Part shown: in pieces, positions 17,536 to 26,487 of the stretch | How positions within the stretch are numbered: the stretch's first letter is position 1 | Layout: each line of letters opens with the position of its first letter | Assembly: GCA_029882355.1 (NCBI GenBank) | Contig: JAOUKV010000005.1 | Span: forward strand, 62,001 to 126,000 | From: Gammaproteobacteria bacterium | Lineage (GTDB): Bacteria > Pseudomonadota > Gammaproteobacteria > SZUA-229 | DNA: 64,000 nt | Reading direction: 5' to 3' | Notes under the pieces: generated by a model | What the model saw: only the letters and a program-made list of their open reading frames with translations | Database searches by the model: none | What the model was told of the DNA's origin: nothing | Program-made: the position numbers and the translations under genes

Positions 17536-17564
17536 TATAGACGTCGCTGGCATCTATTTATTCC
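17536..17564 (-). promoter_or_regulatory. Predicted ECF-type promoter of the sigma/anti-sigma operon
   Basis: Read on the minus strand, GGAATAAA (17564-17557) and CGTCTATA (17543-17536) are 13 bases apart, giving GGAAT-N16-CGTC, standard ECF -35/-10 architecture. It lies 20 bases above the TTG start. The same spacing and similar boxes occur on the opposite strand at 17633-17661. Confidence 0.65.
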
Positions 17565-17632
17565 AATTTCACTACAATATTTAATTTTCTTATGCGCTCA
17601 TTCTAACAGCATGAATATATTCATTAAAAACA

Positions 17633-17661
17633 TGAATATTCTCAAATCATCTGCGTCTTTA
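17633..17661 (+). promoter_or_regulatory. Predicted ECF-type promoter of the DsrE-like/porin operon
   Basis: TGAATATT (17633-17640) and CGTCTTTA (17654-17661) are separated by exactly 13 bases, the same arrangement as in the sigma gene's promoter. It lies about 63 bases upstream of the chosen start. A direct repeat of CATGAATAT overlaps the -35 side. Confidence 0.6.
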
Positions 17662-17723
17662 TACTAAGTGCCCTCAACGGCATCATAACAAATAGATTTT
17701 TAATAATAATGAGTGGAGTCAAA

Positions 17724-18155
17724 ATGAGAAAATTTTATAAATCACTGGTCTTGCTGGTGGCCATGGCATTCATAGCCCCCGCGCACGCTGCTAACGATTT
17801 TGCTGAGGAAAAAATCGTCATACAAATCAGCGACCCCGATCCTTTCAAACAAACACAGGTGCTCAATGTCGCCAACAACCTGATCAAACACTACGGTAAA
17901 AATAAAGTTTCCATCGAAATTGTTGCTTTCGGCCCTGGCTTACGTCTTTTATTTGAGGACAATGTAAACAGTGGCCGTATTGATAGCCTTACAACAGATG
18001 ATGTCACTTTCTCTGCCTGTAAAAACACGATAACAGCCATGACTAAAAAACTGGGACATGCCCCTGCACTACATAGCAATGCAACACCTGTGACTGCTGG
18101 AGTGGTACGTATTATCGACCTGGTTAATCAGGACTACAAACTAATTAAACCTTAA
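17724..18155 (+). CDS. Periplasmic DsrE-like family protein
   Basis: The 143-residue precursor has a signal peptide (MRKFYKSLVLLVAMAFIAPAHA) and a mature DsrE/F-like domain. Family marks include VSIEIVAFGPGLRLLFEDN and the single cysteine C99 in VTFSACKNTI. Cytoplasmic DsrE-type proteins carry sulfane sulfur on a cysteine in sulfur metabolism; whether this exported relative does the same is unknown. I chose the ATG at 17724 because GGAG lies five bases upstream; the ATG at 17709 has none and would place five extra residues before the signal. It is divergent from the ECF sigma pair and 59 bases before the porin gene. Confidence 0.85.
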   Translation: MRKFYKSLVLLVAMAFIAPAHAANDFAEEKIVIQISDPDPFKQTQVLNVANNLIKHYGKNKVSIEIVAFGPGLRLLFEDNVNSGRIDSLTTDDVTFSACKNTITAMTKKLGHAPALHSNATPVTAGVVRIIDLVNQDYKLIKP

Positions 18156-18214
18156 ACACAATTATTTTAACTATGGGCTGTAACCATTTCAGCACATTGT
18201 AGACTTATGGAGAG

Positions 18215-19504
18215 ATGAGAGTGATAAAAAAACAACTAAAAAATATATTAATTGCGGCGGCCACGTTTGGCGCCATGACTGCATCAACGACACAGGCAGC
18301 TAACTGGCTAATGCTTCAGGGCACTGAACCCTCTGGCGCAGCAGAGCGTGACCACGTATGGGGTTTTATACAGGCTCAATATCAAGATGATAAAAGTGAC
18401 CCCAATGGTGCAGGTGGTTATATTCCCCCAAAACTGATTGGACCTAACCTGGACTCTCAGAGTGCTTTTAATGTTAACCGTGCACGTATTGGTGTACGTG
18501 GAACAGGAATGCCCCTGGACAGCAACGTAAATTACTTCATTCTTACTGAAATGGGTAATAACGGTATTACTGCACCTGGCGGTTACAATGCAGCATTAAC
18601 CGATGCCAGCATTACGTTGAACCACATACCAGGTGCTCGTCTACGCATAGGTATGTTCAAATATCCTGGTGCCGAAGAAGGCCTGCAAGCAATTCATGTG
18701 TTCGACTACATCAACTTCACTAGCGTCACCAACCAGATGTTGCTGGAACGTTTCCCTCAAGCCAGTGATGCCAATGTGCCACCAACAGCGACGCCTGATG
18801 CAAATATGGCTGCATACTCTAGATCGGTTGGTGCATTCCGTGATACGGGTATTCAAGTATTTGATACCTTTAAGTCTGATAACTGGGAACACAGCTACGC
18901 CATCATGGTGGGTAATGGCAATGGGCTCAACTTTGGTGACAATGATGACAATATGGATACCTACCTGTATTGGTCATCTGAATTGGTACTTGGTGGCAAA
19001 GGTGGCCGTCGTTCAGGACTGAAACTATTTGCATGGAATCAGGATGGCAAACGAACCAGTACCGTCGACAAGACTCAGGAACAGGATCGTACTCGTACCG
19101 GGTTTGGTGTCAAATATCTCGGCAAACTATTTCGTGTAACAGCTGAATACATGAAAGGTGAAGGGATGATTTTTCAGGGACAACACCGCCCGGGACATAT
19201 CTACAATAATGAAGAGGCTGACGGTGCATATATCGAAGGTGGCTGGTACATAGCAAATACAAACTTTGAGATCGATCTACGCTATGACACCTACACTCGC
19301 GGTGAAAACCACCCCACTTCGGCAGCAAATGATGAAAGTACCGCAGATACGATGACAATTGGAACCCAGTACCATTTTAACAAAAAGACACGCCTCAATC
19401 TTGAGTATGCTAATCGTGACTATGAGTCAAATACTGCTGCTGTTGAAGCTCAGCAAAAAGATGTGGGTGGACGTCTGGCTGTACAGGTAACTCATATCTT
19501 CTAA
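18215..19504 (+). CDS. Outer-membrane porin, phosphate-selective O/P-like
   Basis: The 429-residue protein has a signal peptide ending near residue 28 (STTQA-A) and a beta-barrel body ending in HIF, a terminal aromatic typical of porins. Segments such as NVNRARIGVRGTGMPLDSNVNYFILTEMG and GARLRIGMFKYPGAEEG match the OprO/OprP-like group. Its substrate cannot be read from the sequence. The ATG at 18215 sits only two bases after GGAG; the GTG at 18221 has better spacing and may be the true start. It is probably co-transcribed with the DsrE-like gene and so part of the ECF regulon. Confidence 0.85.
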   Translation: MRVIKKQLKNILIAAATFGAMTASTTQAANWLMLQGTEPSGAAERDHVWGFIQAQYQDDKSDPNGAGGYIPPKLIGPNLDSQSAFNVNRARIGVRGTGMPLDSNVNYFILTEMGNNGITAPGGYNAALTDASITLNHIPGARLRIGMFKYPGAEEGLQAIHVFDYINFTSVTNQMLLERFPQASDANVPPTATPDANMAAYSRSVGAFRDTGIQVFDTFKSDNWEHSYAIMVGNGNGLNFGDNDDNMDTYLYWSSELVLGGKGGRRSGLKLFAWNQDGKRTSTVDKTQEQDRTRTGFGVKYLGKLFRVTAEYMKGEGMIFQGQHRPGHIYNNEEADGAYIEGGWYIANTNFEIDLRYDTYTRGENHPTSAANDESTADTMTIGTQYHFNKKTRLNLEYANRDYESNTAAVEAQQKDVGGRLAVQVTHIF

Positions 19505-19566
19505 AGTTGATTGGATAAAAACTATAAAACCTGTGTAAATCATCATGTTATGTGATTTACACTTTG

Positions 19567-19592
19567 AAGGGGTTCGAAAGAACCCCTTTTTT
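19567..19592 (+). terminator. Terminator of the DsrE-like/porin operon
   Basis: A perfect 9-bp stem AAGGGGTTC/GAACCCCTT with a GAAA loop is followed by a T run, 63 bases after the porin stop. Confidence 0.92.
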
Positions 19593-19595
19593 TCG

Positions 19596-19751
19596 TTTAC
19601 ATTTTTTAAACTTGTAGATCACACGGCTGGTGCTGAAAAAGTTAACATGCAATTACGGCCGACCGAGTTACTTATTTTTGGCAACCCCAAAGTAGGCACA
19701 CCATTGATGTTGTGCTCACAAACTGCTGCTTTAGATTTACCGCAAAAATAG
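19596..19751 (+). pseudogene. Relic of a DUF302 protein
   Basis: This frame reads VDHTAGAEKVNMQLRPTELL, then IFGNPKVGTPLM, then LDLPQK and a stop. This is the central core of the DUF302 family (DHaaGA-K-v-m-LRPTELLIFGNPK-GTPLM). The family's N-terminal half and the C-terminal strand (the part normally reading like VLVWED) are missing: the left side runs into the porin terminator and the right side ends at a stop. It has no start or ribosome site of its own. It is best read as a degraded fragment. Confidence 0.75.
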
Positions 19752-19770
19752 CAACAGAGTAAATCTATTT

Positions 19771-20637
19771 TTATTTCGATGGTAATTTTAAAAAAGATAA
19801 ATATTCTAGCAAAATAGTCCTATTCTCCATGTTACTGAAAATTGAATTATGAGTACCACTAACTGCTTGCAGTTTTTTTGGCTCGCTGCTTGCCTCATAT
19901 AAAACCTCCGCATGATCAAAAGATATCATCTCATCCTGTTTACTGTGCATCAGCAGTAAGGGAATCGGTGCAATCATCGCCACTGAATTCAATGGCCGAT
20001 AACTGTTATCAACAGTAAAAGATAACGGCCATTGAAGCAGCCAGGTTAGCCAGCTAGTAGATAACACATCCTGGGTAACATCATGATAATCAGAAAAAGC
20101 TTCAACCGTAATCAATGTTTTTATTTTATCCTTATAGTCACTATGTGCCACTGCATAAATTGCCAGACTACCACCCAGGCTATACCCCATAACAATCAGA
20201 TTTTCATTCTCAGCTAATTGCTTTACACTGTACTCGATCATGATTTCCGCATCACCGATCACTGCATCAAGCTGAGCACTGCCTTCGGATTTTCCATAAC
20301 CACGATAATCAAAAAGGTAAACATCGTAACCATACTCGGTCAACCAGTAAACGTGAGCAAAATGCGTGGAGATATTTTCACCATTGCCGTGAAAAAATAA
20401 AACCGTGCCCTGCACTTCGCCTCTAGCTAATAATTTCCAGCCATGTATTTTAATCTGGTCGCTGGTTTTAATTTCCACGTCCTCATACATCACGCCCAGC
20501 CTATCCGGTGTAGCATATTGGATACGTTGCGGCTGAAACAAAAGATGTGTGCACGCTGACAATGTCCCCGACAGCATTAAGCTCAGAAGTATTTTCAACC
20601 AAATCACATATATTCGATTATTAATAAATAGAAACAT
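19771..20637 (-). CDS. Alpha/beta hydrolase, probable lipoprotein
   Basis: The 288-residue protein begins with a signal of the lipoprotein kind (LSLMLSGTLSAC, lipidated cysteine near residue 29), followed by an alpha/beta hydrolase domain. The nucleophile elbow GYSLGG, an acid residue in HSKQDEMISF and a histidine in GTHNSIF form the catalytic triad; FFHGNGEN is the oxyanion-hole segment. It resembles the BEM46/serine aminopeptidase S33-like group. Substrate is unknown. It runs convergently toward the DUF302 relic. Confidence 0.85.
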   Translation of the reverse strand: MFLFINNRIYVIWLKILLSLMLSGTLSACTHLLFQPQRIQYATPDRLGVMYEDVEIKTSDQIKIHGWKLLARGEVQGTVLFFHGNGENISTHFAHVYWLTEYGYDVYLFDYRGYGKSEGSAQLDAVIGDAEIMIEYSVKQLAENENLIVMGYSLGGSLAIYAVAHSDYKDKIKTLITVEAFSDYHDVTQDVLSTSWLTWLLQWPLSFTVDNSYRPLNSVAMIAPIPLLLMHSKQDEMISFDHAEVLYEASSEPKKLQAVSGTHNSIFSNMENRTILLEYLSFLKLPSK

Positions 20638-20966
20638 TTTTAAAAATAAATAAGTAAAGGCTAATATTTATCATGGCTCCAATGAAACGCTTTTAATGAC
20701 GAGAAATACAAACATCGTAACCCACTGATATTCATAATAAAAACAGATTTATCGCTATTTATTCCTGTATTACATTGATCCAAATAAAGCAGATTTTGAC
20801 TGAATTATACCTGACCACATAATTAGTTTTTAGTTATTAGATATATTGGAGAATGACCGTATTTTATTTTAAAAAAACTTAAATATAGACTTGCACCCAC
20901 GCTTGTAGTTGTCATATGATCATGCTTCGTTATAAAAGAAGAAACTTCTTCCTATGGAGATCAATA
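20638..20966. other. Intergenic region between the hydrolase and DUF3015 gene
   Basis: This 329-base A+T-rich stretch should hold two divergent promoters. It has no convincing coding frame. Just before the DUF3015 start a small hairpin AGAAG-AAA-CTTCT is visible (about 20938-20952), followed by GGAG. Confidence 0.4.
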
Positions 20967-21440
20967 ATGAAAAAAACGATTATAAGTATTGCACTGTTAG
21001 GCCTTTCATCAACAGCTATGGCTGAAGCTCCCGGTGGCCCAGGCTGCGGTTGGGGTAATATGTTATTTGAAGGCCAATCAGGTCCTGTTCAATTCCTTGC
21101 AACAACCACAAATGGTACTTCTGGTAACAAAACCTTTGGTATGACATCAGGCACCAATGGTTGTTCTATGAATGGCACACTAACTTATGGCGGCGCATCG
21201 CTACTAGGCTCCATCATGGGTGAATTCTCAGAAGATGTTGCTCGTGGTGAAGGTGAAGCGTTGAACGCTGTAGCTGTTATGTACGGTGTTGAGCAACAGG
21301 ATCGTGCCAGCTTTGCTACTGCAATGCACACAAACTTCCAGACACTCTTCCCTAATGAAGATGTGACTGCAGAAGAAGTGATGGCTTCTATGAATGAAAT
21401 CATGAAGGCTGATGCAGATCTGGCAAAATACGCTGCCTAA
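20967..21440 (+). CDS. DUF3015 family secreted protein
   Basis: The 157-residue precursor has a signal peptide (MKKTIISIALLGLSSTAMA) and a mature part beginning APGGPGCGWGNMLFEGQSG, the hallmark of DUF3015, with a second conserved cysteine in TSGTNGCSMNG; C-terminal helices follow. Function of the family is not known. The ATG at 20967 has GGAG eight bases upstream; the longer frame from 20916 would place 17 residues before the signal peptide and is not favoured. It is a single-gene unit with its own terminator. Confidence 0.9.
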   Translation: MKKTIISIALLGLSSTAMAEAPGGPGCGWGNMLFEGQSGPVQFLATTTNGTSGNKTFGMTSGTNGCSMNGTLTYGGASLLGSIMGEFSEDVARGEGEALNAVAVMYGVEQQDRASFATAMHTNFQTLFPNEDVTAEEVMASMNEIMKADADLAKYAA

Positions 21441-21464
21441 GCACTAGCTTTTTAAGCGTTTAGT

Positions 21465-21500
21465 AAAAAGCCCCGTTTCTTCGGACACGGGGCTTTTTTT
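21465..21500 (+). terminator. Terminator of the DUF3015 gene
   Basis: A perfect 12-bp stem (AAAAAGCCCCGT/ACGGGGCTTTTT) encloses a 10-base loop and runs into T residues. Confidence 0.93.
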
Positions 21501-21547
21501 GAAATACGATTTCAATAAAAACAACCCGTACACAACATCAACTCATA

Positions 21548-23458
21548 ATGCCGTCCGTTTACATCAAAAATCCGCCTAACCGCTTCGCACTAGTTTTATT
21601 CCTGTGCATTTCATCTCAATTTTTTTCATCATTGAGCTATGCCAACACTGACTACATTAATTCACTGCAACAGCAGGTGATTGAACAAGAGCTTTGGCGA
21701 GAAAAAGAATGGATAAATCTTCTACATTACGATGTTCTTGATAAGATTGATGACGAATACATCAGTCAGGTCGATGATGATCGGTTTTTTAATGCTAAAG
21801 ATGGAAAAACAAATTCAAAAGCTGAATTACTAGAAACCATTGCATCTTTTTTCAACACTGATGTAAATAATGACTCTCACACACTATGTCATTTTGTTGC
21901 ACGTTTTGACTGGTTAGATAAAAAATTATCTTTTGAAAAAAATAAATTACCCACAGTTCATTGCAAAGAATATAAGCAATGGCGTGAACAGGTCGATGCT
22001 GACCATGTCACCATGATATTCCCGGCCTACCACCTGAACAGCCCATCATCAATGTTTGGTCATACGCTATTAAGAATGGACAAGAAATTCGGTAATAATG
22101 AATCCGAATGGTTATCATATTCGGTTAATTTTGGCGCTAAAACTAATGCCGATGACAATTCAATTTTTTATGCTTTTAAAGGGTTAGCAGGCGGTTACCC
22201 GGGAATTTTTATTGTCACACCGTATTTTGAAAAAATACAGGAATACAATCGAATTGAACATCGTGACATCTGGGAATACCCATTAAATCTCACTGCTGAT
22301 GAAACCCATAGAATGCTTCAACACCTATGGGAACTCAAAGAAATTAACTTTGATTATTTCTTTTTTGACGAAAACTGCTCCTACCGGTTACTGGAATTAT
22401 TAGAAATTGCCCGTCCAGGCATTGAACTCACCGATAAATTTACCATGACAGCAATACCAGTAGACACTGTCAGAGCCATTGAGCAGGCTAACTTAATTCA
22501 AAGCACCCATTATCGTCCATCACAAGCCAGCGCTTTACAACACTTACTAAATAGTATGAGCGATACTGAAAAAACACTTGTTCTACAACTGGCTGAAGAC
22601 ACTGGTATTATTGAAACAGAAAAATTTAAGGATCTCTCTCTAACAAAACAACATAAAATTGTTGATGCCACTTATAAATATATTCGATTTCAACAAACAA
22701 GAGCCGTACGTGACCCTGTTTTGGCAAAACGCAGTTACCAACTACTCAAACAGATCAATACTTACCCACTAATAAAACCACCTGTTTACAACGTACCAAC
22801 TTCACCTGAGTTAAGCCATGATAGCCGCCGATTCTCTATTGGTGTAGGTGAACGACTAAATCAGTCTTATGGTGAATTAAGCTACAAATTCACTTTCCAC
22901 GATTTAGAAGATAATACAAAAGGATTTTTGCAGGGCGCACAAATTAATATGGGGTTAATCCAGGTAAGGTCAAATAATCAGGGAACAAAACTTCACCGTT
23001 TTGATGTGGTTGATATTTTTTCTATTACACCACGGACGGACTTCTTCCAGCCGCTTTCATGGCGCATTTATACAGGCTTAGAACGACAACCCACCGGTGT
23101 AGAAGATGATCTTGTATCGCACGTCACAGGTGGTGCAGGCGTATCCTATGAACTTTGGCAGGACAGTCGGATTTATGGTCTAGGTATGTTTCGTCTTGAG
23201 CATAACAATGACATGAATAACAGTGTCGAACCAGGTGTCGGTTTACTCACAGGTTTATTACAACACTTTGATGGTAGCACGGCTCATATTGAGTTAAGCG
23301 GCGAACAATTTAAAGATAATATTTATCGAGTTAGAAGCTCATATAAACATAACTTTTTTATCAGCACTAATCACTCACTAAAACTGACTGCAAAACGTGA
23401 ATGGCATTCTTCGATTAGATTTTCTGAATTGAATTTAAGCTACCAATATTACTTCTAA
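21548..23458 (+). CDS. DUF4105 (Lnb N-terminal-like) envelope protein
   Basis: The 636-residue protein has a signal peptide (about residues 13-33) and a DUF4105 domain with the conserved motif PSSMFGHTLLRMD near residue 165 and FFFDENCSYRLLELLE near 280, which hold the putative catalytic cysteine and histidine of this papain-like fold. The C-terminal 230 residues alternate in beta-strand fashion and end in YYF, so the protein may be a barrel with a periplasmic catalytic domain. The natural reaction is unknown. Start is an ATG with little ribosome site. Confidence 0.8.
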   Translation: MPSVYIKNPPNRFALVLFLCISSQFFSSLSYANTDYINSLQQQVIEQELWREKEWINLLHYDVLDKIDDEYISQVDDDRFFNAKDGKTNSKAELLETIASFFNTDVNNDSHTLCHFVARFDWLDKKLSFEKNKLPTVHCKEYKQWREQVDADHVTMIFPAYHLNSPSSMFGHTLLRMDKKFGNNESEWLSYSVNFGAKTNADDNSIFYAFKGLAGGYPGIFIVTPYFEKIQEYNRIEHRDIWEYPLNLTADETHRMLQHLWELKEINFDYFFFDENCSYRLLELLEIARPGIELTDKFTMTAIPVDTVRAIEQANLIQSTHYRPSQASALQHLLNSMSDTEKTLVLQLAEDTGIIETEKFKDLSLTKQHKIVDATYKYIRFQQTRAVRDPVLAKRSYQLLKQINTYPLIKPPVYNVPTSPELSHDSRRFSIGVGERLNQSYGELSYKFTFHDLEDNTKGFLQGAQINMGLIQVRSNNQGTKLHRFDVVDIFSITPRTDFFQPLSWRIYTGLERQPTGVEDDLVSHVTGGAGVSYELWQDSRIYGLGMFRLEHNNDMNNSVEPGVGLLTGLLQHFDGSTAHIELSGEQFKDNIYRVRSSYKHNFFISTNHSLKLTAKREWHSSIRFSELNLSYQYYF

Positions 23459-23470
23459 AAACAATCGTCA

Positions 23471-24688
23471 TTAAGAAAAACAAAGATAATTAACTGGATC
23501 ACCTTTCTTAATCGCCTGCCCTACAGCTGCCTCAACCAGTCCATCTGCCCAGCACGCCGAGCTCAAAACACCCGAACCTTGATGTGGATACAAAGTTGCC
23601 AGCAAGCCTTTATCCGATTCAACCAGACGAACGCGTAGATATTCCTGCCTTTTTAAACTGGGCCAGTCAAAGTCTGAGATTACGGGCATTCTAGTCGGGG
23701 AAAATTTATTTGCACCTTGCAGCTTTAGGATCAAAGGTTTTACGAATAACAAAAACGTAACAAAAGTAGATACAGGATTACCGGGCAAACCCATGAAGAT
23801 TGCATTAGCCACTTTCCCGTAAGCCACTGGCTTGCCGGGTTTCATGGCAATACGCCACATTTTCAACTCACCCAGTTGTTCCAGTGCAATACGTACGTAA
23901 TCCTCTTCACCAACAGAAACACCACCACTGGTAACCACCAGGTCAGCATCCGACGAGGCTTTCTTCAATACTTCAAGTGTCGCTTCCAGAGTGTCCGGCA
24001 CAATACCTAAATCTAAAATCTCACAGCCGGTTGCCTGTAATAATCCTTTGATGGTGTATTTATTAGAATTATAAATCTGACCTTCACCTAACTTATTACC
24101 CGGCTCAATAATTTCATCGCCAGTAAAAAAGGTCGCCACTTTTAACTTTCGTGTTACTGAAACTTTAGCCAGACCGACTGAAGCTAATAAGCCCAGTTCC
24201 TGTGGTCTGAGCCTATGCCCTGCACTAAGCACCACACTACCCTGTAAAATATCTTCACCCGCACAACGGATATTTTGCCCCGCTTTTACAGGTTTATTTA
24301 TGATAACTAAATCACCATCCCTGTCGCAATGTTCCTGCATCACGACTGCATTGGCATTGGCAGGGATCGGTGCACCGGTAAAAATTCTTGCTGCCGTACC
24401 TGCCTCCAGTTGACCACCAATTTGTCCAGCCGGTATTCGCTGCGTCACTGCAAGCTGGGTGCCGACTTCAACACAGTCCGCATAACGTACAGCATAACCA
24501 TCCATTGCACTATTATCGTACCCAGGCACATTGATCGTAGAACGTACCTCTTCTGCCAATATTCGACCTAGTGCATTTTCGATATCAATGATTTCTGACT
24601 GCTCGACGGCGACAGTCGGCTCAAGAATACGGGTAATCGCTTCGTCAACAGAAATTAATGACGGTGATGAACAACAATCTTCTGACAC
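23471..24688 (-). CDS. moeA: Molybdopterin molybdotransferase
   Basis: MoeA inserts molybdate into adenylated molybdopterin in the cytoplasm. The 405-residue length is normal. Typical segments include VPGYDNSAMDGYAVR, AGQIGGQLEAGTAARIFTGAPIP, VVTSGGVSVGEEDY and FMGLPGNPVSTFV. It lies 29 bases downstream of moaB on the same strand, and the product is needed by both NapA-type enzymes in this window. Confidence 0.96.
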   Translation of the reverse strand: MSEDCCSSPSLISVDEAITRILEPTVAVEQSEIIDIENALGRILAEEVRSTINVPGYDNSAMDGYAVRYADCVEVGTQLAVTQRIPAGQIGGQLEAGTAARIFTGAPIPANANAVVMQEHCDRDGDLVIINKPVKAGQNIRCAGEDILQGSVVLSAGHRLRPQELGLLASVGLAKVSVTRKLKVATFFTGDEIIEPGNKLGEGQIYNSNKYTIKGLLQATGCEILDLGIVPDTLEATLEVLKKASSDADLVVTSGGVSVGEEDYVRIALEQLGELKMWRIAMKPGKPVAYGKVANAIFMGLPGNPVSTFVTFLLFVKPLILKLQGANKFSPTRMPVISDFDWPSLKRQEYLRVRLVESDKGLLATLYPHQGSGVLSSACWADGLVEAAVGQAIKKGDPVNYLCFS

Positions 24689-24717
24689 AATGGCACCTAT
24701 CTCTATTTTTATAGTAA

Positions 24718-25236
24718 TTATTTTTCAAGCAAGCGAGGCATCAATTCAACCATGTTGCACGGACCATTTCGGAAATCCAGCTGAGAACTTATAACTTTGT
24801 CCCAGCCGGTACGGCATGCACCAGTCGAACCGGGCAAACAGAAAATAAATTTTCCATTAGCGGTACCGCCCAAAGCTCGCGAAGCCACCGTCGAGGTACC
24901 AATTTCTTCATAGGAAATCAAACGGAACAATTCACCAATACCAACAATTTCTTTATCCAATAATGGCAACACTGCTTCCGGTGTAATATCGCGTCCTGTC
25001 AATCCGGTGCCACCGGTAGAGATCACAACATGAACTTTATCATCCGCAATCCAGCGAGACATCACTTCCCTGATTCTATAAATGTCATCAACCACTATCA
25101 CTTTATCGACACATTGATGACCTGCTTCAGTTAGACGATCAACCAGAGTTTTACCAGAGGTATCATTTTCCTCTGTACGGCTATCGGATACAGTCATTAC
25201 TGCAATGTTAACTGGAATTAGTTTACGTTCGCTCAT
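24718..25236 (-). CDS. moaB: Molybdopterin adenylyltransferase (MoaB-type)
   Basis: The 172-residue MoaB/Mog-fold protein has SDSRTEENDTSGK, the STGGTGLTGRDITPEA loop and the C-terminal LPGSTGACRTGW, all characteristic of MoaB. It adenylates molybdopterin before MoeA acts. It heads the moaB-moeA operon, divergent from moaA; an FNR/DNR-type box lies 70 bases upstream. Confidence 0.95.
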   Translation of the reverse strand: MSERKLIPVNIAVMTVSDSRTEENDTSGKTLVDRLTEAGHQCVDKVIVVDDIYRIREVMSRWIADDKVHVVISTGGTGLTGRDITPEAVLPLLDKEIVGIGELFRLISYEEIGTSTVASRALGGTANGKFIFCLPGSTGACRTGWDKVISSQLDFRNGPCNMVELMPRLLEK

Positions 25237-25305
25237 AATTCAACTTCTTGCTATCGCATGGCTTTAGTTAAGATGCATACTATTCTAAAACCAAGAGTTT
25301 GGAAA

Positions 25306-25319
25306 TTGATACACATCAA
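25306..25319. promoter_or_regulatory. FNR/DNR-type box between moaB and moaA
   Basis: TTGAT-ACAC-ATCAA is a perfect match to the Crp/Fnr-family anaerobic box. It lies 70 bases above the moaB start, near position -41.5 for a promoter at about 25271, and 167 bases above moaA. Thirteen of its bases recur in the box at 44920-44933. Confidence 0.8.
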
Positions 25320-25485
25320 AATACGCCTGCTCGAAGTCAACTACAGTGTATTTATTGCTTTTTCATGACATTTTTCATTAAAAAGACCTGTTTCACTGTG
25401 TTATCGTCTTGCTCGCAGCAAGGAAATTGAACAACAATCTGAGGTAAAATGAGTCTCATCAACTTTATGTGACCCATAACTACGT

Positions 25486-26487
25486 ATGATAATGACAGCA
25501 GACAATAACCATTCACTCATCGACCCTTTTAAAAGAAAGATTGAGTATTTACGTCTGTCTGTCACAGACAAGTGCAATATGCGCTGTTTCTACTGCATGC
25601 CCAAAGGTTTTAAAGGTTTTGAGCAACCCGAGCGCTGGCTGACCTTTGATGAAATTGAACGCGTTGTTGGCACCTTTGCTGAGCTTGGCGTCTCCCGCAT
25701 ACGAGTAACCGGTGGTGAACCTCTAGTACGCAAAAACCTCGACCAACTAGTGCACCGTATCAATCAACTACCTGGCGTAGAAGACCTGTCGTTGAGCACC
25801 AACGCGACATTGCTCGCACATCAGGCTCATTCATTACATCAAGCAGGCGTATCTCGCCTCAACATCAGTCTGGATTCACTCAGACCCAAACGCTTCAAAG
25901 AAATTACCGGTAGCGAACTTCAACCCGTACTTGATGGCCTGATGGCCGCAAAAGCAGAAGGCTTCAGCCCCATCAAAATCAACATGCTGGCTATGAAAGG
26001 CATCAACGATGATGAATTCGAGGATGTGGTTGAGTACTGCATTGAAAATGACTTCACCCTGCGTTTTATCGAAACTATGCCCATGGGTGACACCGGTGTG
26101 AATGCCGGCGATCATTATCTTGATCTGGCTGAAGTAAAAGGTCGCCTTGGTCAACGTTTCGATTTGATACCTGGCGTTATGCCCGGTGGCGGCCCTGCTC
26201 GCTACGTTCAAGTGAAAGGAACTGACTTACGTATTGGTTTTATTACCCCCATCTCGCAACATTTTTGTGAAACCTGTAACCGTGTACGATTATCAGTTGA
26301 TGGTACTTTGTATCTTTGCCTGGGTCAGGAACATAAATATGAATTACGCCCTCTGCTAAGGCAAGGCATAAGTGACGATGGACTCAAAAATGCCATCATG
26401 GAAGCGATCAGCATCAAACCTGAAAAGCATGAATTCCGCGATAAACCTGACCAGGTTGTACGTTTTATGAACATGACTGGTGGTTAG
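25486..26487 (+). CDS. moaA: GTP 3',8-cyclase
   Basis: MoaA is the radical SAM enzyme for the first step of molybdenum cofactor synthesis. The 333-residue protein has the N-terminal cluster motif C30-x3-C34-x2-C37 (CNMRCFYC), a second cluster motif C261-x2-C264-x13-C278 and the essential C-terminal Gly-Gly. All key residues are present. It is divergent from moaB/moeA, so the three likely respond together to the box in between. Confidence 0.97.
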   Translation: MIMTADNNHSLIDPFKRKIEYLRLSVTDKCNMRCFYCMPKGFKGFEQPERWLTFDEIERVVGTFAELGVSRIRVTGGEPLVRKNLDQLVHRINQLPGVEDLSLSTNATLLAHQAHSLHQAGVSRLNISLDSLRPKRFKEITGSELQPVLDGLMAAKAEGFSPIKINMLAMKGINDDEFEDVVEYCIENDFTLRFIETMPMGDTGVNAGDHYLDLAEVKGRLGQRFDLIPGVMPGGGPARYVQVKGTDLRIGFITPISQHFCETCNRVRLSVDGTLYLCLGQEHKYELRPLLRQGISDDGLKNAIMEAISIKPEKHEFRDKPDQVVRFMNMTGG

